Origin: Paenibacillus sp.
GTDB taxonomy: Bacteria > Bacillota > Bacilli > Paenibacillales > NBRC-103111
Length of the DNA stretch: 10,773 bases
Assembly (NCBI GenBank): GCA_029239545.1
Contig: JARBUQ010000322.1
Location: 1-10,773, forward strand
Reading direction: 5' to 3'
A program made the translations under genes and the position numbers. Positions within the stretch are counted from its first letter, which is position 1, and each line of letters starts with the position of its first letter. Shown in pieces: positions 1 to 5,495 of the stretch. Below the pieces are notes generated by a model. It made no database searches. It had not been told where the DNA came from and worked only from the letters and a program-made list of their open reading frames with translations.

Positions 1-378
1 ATATCTATGAGAATAAATCGGTATCAGTTGCGGAAATTTCAGGTACTCTGACTTACATATATCTTTTGCTTCATTCAGATCATCAGGTTTATCACCCCAA
101 TCGTCATACCAAAAAGAATTATGTTCTATATCAAAAAGTATACCTTCCAAAGGTCCATTCAATCTTTGCCTTATGGAGCTAACATTCTCCTCGGAGCTAT
201 CTCTCCAATTAACAAAGCCCTTACTTATAGGCAAGACATACAGGAGTAACTCACGTAGATCTTGTGGAAATGAAAAATTAAATATATTTTGAATTTTTGA
301 AATTTCTAACTGAGATAATCCTGAATCTAATGTAACACCATGGCTAATTAATCTTTCAACTATGTCTTTTGTATTCAT
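1..378 (-). CDS. SMI1/KNR4 (SUKH) family protein, 3' end beyond window
   Basis: An open frame of 126 codons runs from an ATG at 376-378 to the left edge of the window without a stop, so the C-terminus is missing. The start is supported by AAAGGAGAG about seven bases upstream. The protein resembles SMI1/KNR4 (SUKH) proteins: an acidic, aromatic-rich globular chain with FPQDLRELLLYV near residues 40-51, FWYDDWGD near 83-90, and the typical FPQLIPIYSHRY at the window edge. Members of this family are often immunity proteins of polymorphic toxin systems in bacteria, acting in the cytoplasm; others have unknown roles. No toxin gene is seen immediately upstream, so it may be an orphan immunity gene. 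G+C is about 33% over 1-360, lower than the rest of the window, which fits a mobile or recently acquired gene. The family call rests on motif recognition only. Confidence 0.75.
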   Translation of the reverse strand, partial: MNTKDIVERLISHGVTLDSGLSQLEISKIQNIFNFSFPQDLRELLLYVLPISKGFVNWRDSSEENVSSIRQRLNGPLEGILFDIEHNSFWYDDWGDKPDDLNEAKDICKSEYLKFPQLIPIYSHRY

Positions 379-443
379 TATTCTCTCCTTTAAAGCATGT
401 TCGTCTAACTTAATATTACCGAAGTTAATTTGCTCTTTTCCAA

Positions 444-452
444 ATTATATCA
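444..452 (-). promoter_or_regulatory. Extended -10 promoter for the SMI1/KNR4 gene
   Basis: On the minus strand the sequence TGATATAAT is a perfect TGn-TATAAT extended -10 element. No good -35 box lies 16-18 bases upstream, which extended -10 promoters tolerate. Transcription would start near 437 and give a leader of roughly 60 bases before the ATG at 378. This would let the SMI1/KNR4 gene be transcribed independently of the cluster upstream. It is a motif match only. Confidence 0.5.
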
Positions 453-607
453 CCTTTCAGAAATCGCTTTATGCACGACTCCGTTTCACAAGCTGCGGAT
501 CAGATTGAGTTAGCAAATATTCACATCTTCGGGCTATGTTCCATCACTGCGCTATGCCGGTCCCCACCTCAATCCGTTGTGAACCAAACGCCCCTCAATC
601 ACCATTG
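453..607. other. Unassigned intergenic segment
   Basis: The gap between the SMI1/KNR4 gene and the preceding conserved gene spans 379-607. Its left part holds the promoter and leader. The remaining 155 bases contain no gene I can support: all three minus frames carry stops, and the plus frame gives only a 46-codon open stretch (471-610) with no Shine-Dalgarno site. The segment from about 530 is visibly richer in G+C than the SMI1/KNR4 gene. On the minus strand it holds two copies of GATTGAGG about 28 bases apart. No clear terminator hairpin follows the stop of the upstream gene. Confidence 0.4.
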
Positions 608-1153
608 TTAATAGATCATATATGGCTTCAGCACCGAGTCATCCCAAATCTGAACTTCAATGTACCTTTCGGGTCCCTTAGCTCCGTCCTTGTTCCACTC
701 TTGAGGAAGTCCGTATTGTCCAATTAAACCTAATATTTCTTCTTTGGTGTAAACCTGTCTTCGGTAGGGCTTGTCATCCTGATACCTCATAGTTGGGAAT
801 AAATCGCCGTACGTAAAGCTTATGGATTGCTCATCGAAGGCATTCCATTCAATCTGAAGCTCTCTTCCTTGCTTGTACCAACTGGTAAGCCAATCACAAG
901 CACCTAAAGTCATATAATGGGGGTAGCTATTCGTAGGTTTACCGCCTTTTTCAATAAACATGTCTCTCGCCTGTTGCTCTAGCTCTCTTCGGATCATCAG
1001 GTATTGATCTGATCTTCGACCTGCAAAAACCTGCTGTTCCGCCCGCAGCTTATTCAAGATTCCTTCAGCCTGTTCAGGCGTCTGGCTTGATAAATTCCGA
1101 AAAGGACCATTCGCCTGCTCGTAATAGTGATAGAGGTACTGACGGAAAGTCAT
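608..1153 (-). CDS. Conserved protein of unknown function (181 aa)
   Basis: I recall proteins of this kind as conserved hypotheticals in Bacillus and Paenibacillus, but I know no function or domain name. The chain is soluble and hydrophilic with no signal peptide or membrane segment. It is rich in aromatic residues, with striking stretches MTFRQYLYHYYE at the N-terminus, PHYMTLGACDWL near residues 78-89, and SFTYGDLFPTMRYQD near 112-125. The start is clear: GGAGG lies eight bases before the ATG, and the ATG overlaps the TGA stop of the upstream HAD gene (ATGA), which predicts translational coupling and makes this the last gene of that transcript. Its tight linkage suggests a job related to the HAD/Nudix genes, but that is inference. 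Confidence 0.85.
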   Translation of the reverse strand: MTFRQYLYHYYEQANGPFRNLSSQTPEQAEGILNKLRAEQQVFAGRRSDQYLMIRRELEQQARDMFIEKGGKPTNSYPHYMTLGACDWLTSWYKQGRELQIEWNAFDEQSISFTYGDLFPTMRYQDDKPYRRQVYTKEEILGLIGQYGLPQEWNKDGAKGPERYIEVQIWDDSVLKPYMIY

Positions 1154-1851
1154 GGGGTGTCCTCCACATGCGTTCGAACAAGCTGCAGCAGCTCGCTTAG
1201 TCGGTTAATGGTCATCACATCATTAGCTTTATCCTGGGTAGTCCGATTAAGCCAGACTCCCTTCATTCCTGCAGCTTTGCTCCCCAAAGCATCTACCTCT
1301 AACCGATCGCCTACATAATAACATTCTTGAAGAGCTGCCTCTCCTCGAGCACAAGCATCTACAAAAATCTGTTTATGAGGCTTCGAGTAACCAGCATCAC
1401 TTGAAGTTACTATTATTGAGAACATGTCTGCGATTCCTATTTGGTTCAATTTCTTTAGCTGTTGCTTGTTATCGCCATTCGTAATGATTCCAAGTCTATG
1501 CTGATCAGCTCTCAATATGTCCAGACAGGACACTACGTCTTCATAACATCGCCAGCTCTGTTCATAAACTTCCAAATACAACGCAAACCGCCGATCTGCT
1601 TCTTGCTCATTAAGCTCTACGGACTCTTTATGAAACTGCTGCCGTATACGAATTCTCCTCTGTTCTGCGAAAGACAAGCTTCCATTTAAGTATTCATTAT
1701 AATAAGTCTCTAACAACGATTCCCACCGAATGTTAAACTCATCTTCTGTTGTCTTGATATCCGAACTATATGTATGATAAAGCGCGGCAACTCCTTGGCG
1801 AGCTGCATAGTCATGGTCTAACAGTGTACCGTCCAGATCAAAGAATATCAT
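1150..1851 (-). CDS. HAD family hydrolase, canonical motifs (subfamily IA-like)
   Basis: This is a haloacid-dehalogenase superfamily hydrolase, probably a cytoplasmic Mg-dependent small-molecule phosphatase. All four motifs are intact: motif I FDLDGTL with nucleophile D5 and acid/base D7; motif II ITNGD with T124; motif III lysine K157 in SKP; motif IV GDRLEVD at 181-187 with metal-binding D182 and D187. Between motif I and about residue 105 lies an alpha-helical C1-type cap. The 233-residue length is normal for the class. The layout resembles YjjG-like nucleotidases, but the substrate cannot be inferred. AAGGAAGG precedes the ATG and overlaps the stop codon of the preceding HAD gene; the 14-base gap indicates one operon. 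The 3' end overlaps the next gene by four bases. Confidence 0.92.
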   Translation of the reverse strand: MIFFDLDGTLLDHDYAARQGVAALYHTYSSDIKTTEDEFNIRWESLLETYYNEYLNGSLSFAEQRRIRIRQQFHKESVELNEQEADRRFALYLEVYEQSWRCYEDVVSCLDILRADQHRLGIITNGDNKQQLKKLNQIGIADMFSIIVTSSDAGYSKPHKQIFVDACARGEAALQECYYVGDRLEVDALGSKAAGMKGVWLNRTTQDKANDVMTINRLSELLQLVRTHVEDTP

Positions 1852-1865
1852 GTTACCACCTTCCT

Positions 1866-2564
1866 TTACGACAAATGACTAAGAAGCTCGTGCAAACTTT
1901 TCAAGGTCAAATGCTGACCCCAGTTCCGCTCGGCCCCTTCCCGATTGATCAGAACAGACCTTGCACCACTCCGATTAGCACCTGTAATGTCTTTCCATTC
2001 ATTTCCCACATACATCATCTGATCAGGAGTAGTACCCAACTGCTTGGCCAGCAGGGTGTAGCCTTCTATTCTAGGCTTTCTCCACCCTACATCAACAGAT
2101 GTCACCAATGTGTCTACTAAACAATGAAAGGGAGCAATGTCCCTCAGAACAAGCTGCTTATTCAACCCGTAGGGAACATCCGTCAATATTCCAATTCGAA
2201 CCTGTTTCTCCTTTAACCGCGTCAATACTTCCAAAGTATCCTCATATAACTCCGAACCCCGTTGAAAAAAACTAAAAAAAGACCCGATGGCATCATCTAA
2301 TTGAGACTTATCTACTCCCCAAACCTCAAAAATCTCACTAAAAATATGTATATCCTGTATCTCATGATCCCTTGGGAATATCCGAGTGTTGTACTTGGTA
2401 AGTATCACTTCCCCTTCAATGATAAGATCATCGTCAATGTGCTGTAAGGACAGGTCATTAATAACTTTCATTAGAGCAGCCTTAAAATGCTCCTGAAAGC
2501 TCCCGTTTGAAATGTTCTTGTAATGAATTAAGGTTTCTCCAAGGTCAAATCCAACAGCCTTCAT
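1866..2564 (-). CDS. HAD family hydrolase with altered motifs I and IV
   Basis: A second HAD superfamily protein of 232 residues, next to and distantly similar to the canonical one downstream. Motif I reads FDLGETL: nucleophile D6 is present but the usual second aspartate (acid/base) is G8. Motif II is LTD (T128), motif III lysine is K163 in RKP, and motif IV reads GNEWKD at 187-192, with N188 where aspartate is usual and D192 kept. A helical cap occupies roughly residues 15-105. DxGETL variants occur in other bacterial HAD proteins, so it may be active with altered chemistry or slower phosphatase turnover rather than dead; it could also act as a binding protein. A strong Shine-Dalgarno site (GGGGGAGGT, 2569-2577) overlaps the stop of the upstream Nudix gene, 12 bases away, so the two are very likely co-transcribed. 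Confidence 0.88.
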   Translation of the reverse strand: MKAVGFDLGETLIHYKNISNGSFQEHFKAALMKVINDLSLQHIDDDLIIEGEVILTKYNTRIFPRDHEIQDIHIFSEIFEVWGVDKSQLDDAIGSFFSFFQRGSELYEDTLEVLTRLKEKQVRIGILTDVPYGLNKQLVLRDIAPFHCLVDTLVTSVDVGWRKPRIEGYTLLAKQLGTTPDQMMYVGNEWKDITGANRSGARSVLINREGAERNWGQHLTLKSLHELLSHLS

Positions 2565-2576
2565 CTGTACCTCCCC

Positions 2577-3035
2577 CTATAATTTATCGGAATAGTTAAT
2601 TGTATATTTGTTCCATTGCAGCTTGCTTTTCTCGTTCCATTTGGCATAGAGCTCGTAATACACCTCACCATACAGCAAACCTCGCGGCAAAGTGTCCACA
2701 CATCGGATTTCTTCAATCTCATAATCGGGTAAGTCGCCAAATTCAAACACATCAGCATAAAACACCATTCCGTAGCTTCCATTCAATGTATAGTTTCCAA
2801 ACGGAATAAGCGCAAACCGTATAGCGCCTGTCTCTTCAAAGAGCTCCCTTCCAGCTGCTTCCACAACGGACTCGCCTTCTTCTCTTTTACCGCCTGGCAG
2901 CTCCCATTCCGTGTTCTTTTTATTTCGAATCAGAATGATTGCTTTGTTGTAATGAGCGAGCACTACTACATATTTGATCAGCTCCTCAGCGACCTCATCA
3001 AGCTCAAACCAACTCACTTGCCAATCGTTTGTCAT
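2577..3035 (-). CDS. Nudix hydrolase (YtkD-like layout)
   Basis: A Nudix-fold pyrophosphohydrolase, expected in the cytoplasm and acting on a nucleoside diphosphate linked to another group. The Nudix box Gx5Ex7REUxEExGU is perfect: G49, E55, R63-E64, E67-E68, G70, with metal-binding glutamates E64, E67 and E68. It sits after WELPGGK, and the preceding strand is KYVVVLAHYNKAIILIRN. The region after the box (FYADVFEF, then CVDTLP) has the layout of Bacillus YtkD, an 8-oxo-dGTP/RNA-processing Nudix enzyme, but similarity is not close enough for a gene name. At 152 residues it is a normal single-domain size. The start is supported by GGAGGT eight bases upstream of the ATG. It lies 46 bases after the lipoprotein gene and 12 bases before the HAD gene, within one probable operon. 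Confidence 0.92.
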   Translation of the reverse strand: MTNDWQVSWFELDEVAEELIKYVVVLAHYNKAIILIRNKKNTEWELPGGKREEGESVVEAAGRELFEETGAIRFALIPFGNYTLNGSYGMVFYADVFEFGDLPDYEIEEIRCVDTLPRGLLYGEVYYELYAKWNEKSKLQWNKYTINYSDKL

Positions 3036-3081
3036 GCGTCTAACCTCCAGGCAGTGTTTTCCTATGTATTTTGAAACAGGC

Positions 3082-3499
3082 TTATTTAATAATTTTTAAA
3101 ATCCCGTTGTCATAGTGATAGTTAAGAGTTGACCTATTCTCCTGCTCATTGCTTAGACTAATAATCGGCAGCAGCTGATCTCGGATCAAATTGGCTGAAA
3201 TGCCTTGCCCCTTACCAAGTGAGCTTGCAATGTATGAACTAGCTTCAAGAGTCCCCTTATGCAGCCTTACAATCGTTAGGTCAGGAGCTGCTAAATGCAA
3301 ACCTGGAAATTCAATAATCATTTCTTCCAATCCGTCATGATCAAGATCAAGAATGCTGGCTTCACCCCAATGCTGAAAAGCGGCAAGCTGCTCATTACTC
3401 CTATATTTGTGTGGGCCCGGTAGATTGAGTTCCCCCACTACAGCCGGAAATCCAACCAAGTGACATTACAATGAGCAAGCTGCAGAACAGTTTTTTCAT
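3082..3499 (-). pseudogene. Small lipoprotein gene broken by a frameshift
   Basis: An ATG at 3497-3499, preceded by AAGGTGG nine bases upstream, opens with MKKLFCSLLIVMSLGWISGC, a textbook lipoprotein signal peptide with lipobox ISGC (lipidated Cys20). This frame hits TAG at 3401-3403 after a short S/T/G-rich linker. The rest of the protein continues in another frame to the stop at 3082; that frame is closed upstream by TAA at 3466-3468 and has only a TTG (3459) as a possible start. Skipping one base between about 3465 and 3404 rejoins them into a lipoprotein of about 139 residues; candidates are the run of five G at 3432-3436 or the AAA/CA-rich stretch near 3405-3412. The mature part has DLDHDGLEEMII, a Ca-loop-like D-x-D-x-D-G motif as in VCBS/FG-GAP proteins. 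A sequencing error is the main alternative. Confidence 0.75.
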
Positions 3500-3552
3500 C
3501 TCAGGCCACCTTTTCTCCCCAAATAGCTGCTCTGATTGATTAACGGATCGGA

Positions 3553-4323
3553 TTACTGCTTCTTCCTAGCAAGGATATGCGTAAAAATCGCTACTTCTCT
3601 ATATGGGCTTAAGCTGCTAATCTCGAGCTCCAAAGCAAGCATTTGGCGATGCCAATTCTCGTCATGCTTTATGTCATTGTCCGCAATATAGCCATAAAGA
3701 TTATGGATGCCGAACCTCTCTACGATTACGTAATCTTCCTCTTCCAGCCAAATGCATAACGTTTCATAATCATAGGTGGTAATATCCGTTTGGATGATGG
3801 AGCTGAATTCCTTATTACTGTGAAGACTTGTTAGTGCGTCCTCTGGATTTTTGCCTATTACAGCTTTCTTCATTAGCTTGGCAGCCGGGTTATGGCATAT
3901 GAGTGACAGGAATCCGTTCTGAAGCTGTAAGCTCCCTATGGTCTTGATGAACGGCCTTGGTTCTACGTATTCGAGAATGTTATGGCATATTATCCAATCA
4001 TAATGATCCGAAAGCAGTGTCCCTGCTTCCTCCAGGGGAGCATTTATGAAAGTTATACTCGTCTCAGATTCAGCAGCAGCATTTTCTGCTATTTGAACCA
4101 TTTCACGAGTCGGTTCTAAGCCTGTAACCTGATTTCCCTTGTGCGCATAGTGTAAGCTCGTAATCCCAAAGCCAGATCCGATGTCCAACACAGTTGCTTT
4201 TGTGGGTTCCTTCTTATGTAGATCAATTTGGTGCCAAGCCGTTTGATAAAACAATTTTCCCCAGGGCATTTGAGTATAGTTTAGATAGGATTGTATCGTT
4301 TGGGAGAATGCATTTGATTTCAT
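3553..4323 (-). CDS. SAM-dependent methyltransferase, CmoM/SmtA-like
   Basis: A class I (Rossmann-fold) SAM-dependent methyltransferase of 256 residues. In this numbering motif I is VLDIGSGFG at 45-53, the acidic ribose-binding residue is E70 in VTGLEPT, motif IV-like DWIICHNILEYV is at 109-120, and LSLICHNP at 139-146 follows. Length, order of motifs and C-terminal half (IWLEEEDY, a YGYIADN region, then ALELEISSLSPYR and a final HILARK) parallel E. coli CmoM/SmtA, which methylates the carboxyl of cmo5U at tRNA position 34. Bacillales mainly carry a different U34 pathway, so the substrate here is open. I chose the second ATG (4323): AAAGGA sits six bases upstream of it, while the ATG at 4338 has no Shine-Dalgarno site. 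The lipoprotein gene follows 53 bases downstream. Confidence 0.88.
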   Translation of the reverse strand: MKSNAFSQTIQSYLNYTQMPWGKLFYQTAWHQIDLHKKEPTKATVLDIGSGFGITSLHYAHKGNQVTGLEPTREMVQIAENAAAESETSITFINAPLEEAGTLLSDHYDWIICHNILEYVEPRPFIKTIGSLQLQNGFLSLICHNPAAKLMKKAVIGKNPEDALTSLHSNKEFSSIIQTDITTYDYETLCIWLEEEDYVIVERFGIHNLYGYIADNDIKHDENWHRQMLALELEISSLSPYREVAIFTHILARKKQ

Positions 4324-4329
4324 GCGGTT

Positions 4330-4335
4330 TCCTTT
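4330..4335 (-). promoter_or_regulatory. Ribosome binding site fixing the methyltransferase start
   Basis: AAAGGA on the minus strand ends six bases before the ATG at 4321-4323. It lies inside the first codons that would be used if translation began at the ATG at 4336-4338, which itself is preceded only by TAGAACAGTTC. The downstream ATG is therefore the better start. Confidence 0.65.
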
Positions 4336-4374
4336 CATGAACTGTTCTAGTCTATACTGGCAGCTTAGGCATCT

Positions 4375-4380
4375 ATTATA
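4375..4380 (-). promoter_or_regulatory. Possible -10 box upstream of the methyltransferase
   Basis: A perfect TATAAT occurs on the minus strand about 50 bases upstream of the chosen methyltransferase start, in the 136-base gap after the Nudix stop codon. The positions where a -35 box should lie (about 4397-4403) read CCAGCT/GCCAGC and match the consensus poorly, and there is no TG extension. It could drive the methyltransferase and downstream genes separately from the Nudix gene, but the evidence is a lone hexamer. Confidence 0.3.
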
Positions 4381-4459
4381 AAAGTATTCGAGATGCAGCT
4401 GGCTTTTCCTTGTGGGTCATGATTTCTTCCATTTACACTGCCGTTATTCCTCACGACGC

Positions 4460-4888
4460 CTAATTTTGTATAGATATCGGCAATACCCGCTTCACCTCGC
4501 TGAGATGCTCCACATCGACTATCCGCTTCCAGCAGACTTCCTTCAATTCTTGCTCCTTACCAATCCGCTCAGGATCTGCTCCCAAGATCAAGCTCCCACC
4601 CACCACAACCCCTAAGAAGCAGTAGTACATGCCATTAATCCGCTGATTATGACATTCCAGCAACTTTTTAAGTATAGTAATCTGAAGACCCGTCTCTTCT
4701 CTCACTTCTCTTATTGCAGCTTCACTCGGAGTTTCCCCATCCTCAATGCTCCCGCCTGGAAAAGTCCAGATTTCCTCACCTTTGTACAACTGCCTTACCA
4801 TTAAAACATGGTCATCCCTTATAATCACTGCACAGCTCCTAGTAGCGATCCACTCTTCACCCCAAATGCCCCATATTATTTCTGCCAT
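4460..4888 (-). CDS. Nudix hydrolase
   Basis: A second single-domain Nudix hydrolase of 142 residues, different from the one at 2577-3035. Its Nudix box is perfect: G46, E52, R60-E61, E64-E65, G67, preceded by IWTFPGGS; the first strand pair is RSCAVIIRDDHVLMVRQ. It should hydrolyse a nucleoside-diphosphate-type substrate in the cytoplasm; the substrate is unknown. The start is uncertain. The ATG at 4888 is the furthest possible (TAA in frame two codons upstream) but has no convincing Shine-Dalgarno site. A GTG at 4828 has AGGAG seven bases upstream, but starting there would remove half of the first beta strand. The 5' end runs directly out of the remnant of a histidine-phosphatase gene in another frame, which may explain the missing ribosome site. 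Confidence 0.88.
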   Translation of the reverse strand: MAEIIWGIWGEEWIATRSCAVIIRDDHVLMVRQLYKGEEIWTFPGGSIEDGETPSEAAIREVREETGLQITILKKLLECHNQRINGMYYCFLGVVVGGSLILGADPERIGKEQELKEVCWKRIVDVEHLSEVKRVLPISIQN

Positions 4889-4979
4889 AATCCGTTAAAT
4901 CAGAATCCGACCAACCCCCTACTACACCTTTCAGCAAATGATCTGCTTCTCCATGTCTGATTAGTATGAATTTTTCAGC
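4857..4979 (-). pseudogene. Histidine phosphatase (PGM-like) N-terminal remnant
   Basis: On the minus strand, in a frame different from the Nudix gene, codons from 4979 read FILIRHGEADHLLKG, then GVVGGWSDSDLTDYG, ending near 4884. This is the characteristic N-terminus of histidine-phosphatase/phosphoglycerate-mutase-like proteins: a beta strand, the catalytic RHG motif with the phospho-accepting histidine, then the GGW-D-LT segment. There is no start codon: the codon just before the readable part is TAA (4980-4982). After about 32 residues the similarity stops as the Nudix gene starts, and the frame closes at TGA 4857-4859. About 80% of a normal 190-220-residue protein is therefore missing. 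It is best read as a gene truncated by a deletion that placed the Nudix gene at its 5' end. Confidence 0.75.
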
Positions 4980-5061
4980 TTACGGCTACAAGTAGTATCG
5001 TTTCATTTTTAGATAGTGCGGTTAAAAGTACAAATAACACATTCAAAAGGGAGGAATTACT

Positions 5062-5406
5062 ATGGCAGAGTACAATCACGTAGTGGAGAAAGACGGCGAA
5101 GTGAATCTTGACAAAGTCAGTGATACGATCTCCAAGATGGATAGCGGCAAAAAGGAACAAATTCTGCAAAATTTCACGGAATTCAAAACCTACTTAGGCA
5201 AACGGATCGAGTTGGCAGAAACCATAGGACTTAACGAAGAGCACCTGGCCCGAATTGCAGAAAAAGTGGCCGGTTATCTCGCTAATCATGAGGAGCCACG
5301 CAATAGCGAGGAAAAGCTGCTGCAGGAGCTATGGAAGGTTGGCACTCAGGAAGAGCAGCACAAGCTCGCTCACCTGTTAGTAAAATTGGCTCAATCCCGA
5401 GACTAA
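5062..5406 (+). CDS. DUF3243 family protein (YmfJ-like)
   Basis: A small soluble, mostly helical protein of 114 residues and the only plus-strand gene. Residues about 37-112 match DUF3243, the family of Bacillus YmfJ (about 85 residues): F-x-x-YLGKRIELAE, an ARIAEKVAGYLAN segment, EEKLLQELWKVGT and EEQHKLAHLLVKL correspond to conserved positions I recall for YmfJ. The first 35 residues are an acidic/lysine-rich extension not present in YmfJ. The molecular function of the family is unknown. The start is firm: AGGGAGGA ends about seven bases before the ATG. It is monocistronic, transcribed away from the Nudix gene and towards the heparinase-like gene, and ends at a strong hairpin terminator. 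The 5' region overlaps the decayed phosphatase gene on the other strand. Confidence 0.87.
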   Translation: MAEYNHVVEKDGEVNLDKVSDTISKMDSGKKEQILQNFTEFKTYLGKRIELAETIGLNEEHLARIAEKVAGYLANHEEPRNSEEKLLQELWKVGTQEEQHKLAHLLVKLAQSRD

Positions 5407-5432
5407 GCATTTATCGGAATAGGATTAAATAC

Positions 5433-5471
5433 AAAGCCGTGAATTCTACTTCAAGCAGAGCTCACGGCTTT
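5433..5471. terminator. Bidirectional rho-independent terminator
   Basis: AAAGCCGTGA (5433-5442) and TCACGGCTTT (5462-5471) form a perfect 10-bp stem with a 19-base loop that can pair further inside (TCT with AGA). On the plus strand it is followed by TATTCTCTTATT after the DUF3243 stop. On the minus strand the stem ends in TTT followed by GTATTTAAT, just after the heparinase-like stop. It sits in the 89-base gap between the two convergent genes and can serve both. Confidence 0.85.
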
Positions 5472-5495
5472 ATTCTCTTATTAAATCCTCATTGC

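Noticed and set aside
471..610. 46-codon plus-strand open frame
   Set aside because: No ribosome binding site, no hydrophobic or conserved pattern, and it ends opposite the stop codon of a well-supported gene.
4376..4432. 19-codon minus-strand peptide MEEIMTHKEKPAASRILL between the Nudix and methyltransferase genes
   Set aside because: No Shine-Dalgarno site precedes the ATG, and the frame has no recognisable features; the TATAAT box overlaps its end.
4369..4485. Open minus-strand frame running past the Nudix stop (GEAGIADIYTKLG onward, to a TAA near 4367)
   Set aside because: It begins as an out-of-frame shadow of the Nudix C-terminus, has no start codon of its own and no family signature, so a decayed gene cannot be supported.
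5000..5025. GTTTCA-14-GGTTAA upstream of the DUF3243 gene, resembling a sigma-B type promoter
   Set aside because: The match is only 5/6 and 4/6, and it is unclear that this lineage has sigma-B. I found no better sigma-A pair either, so the promoter is left uncalled.
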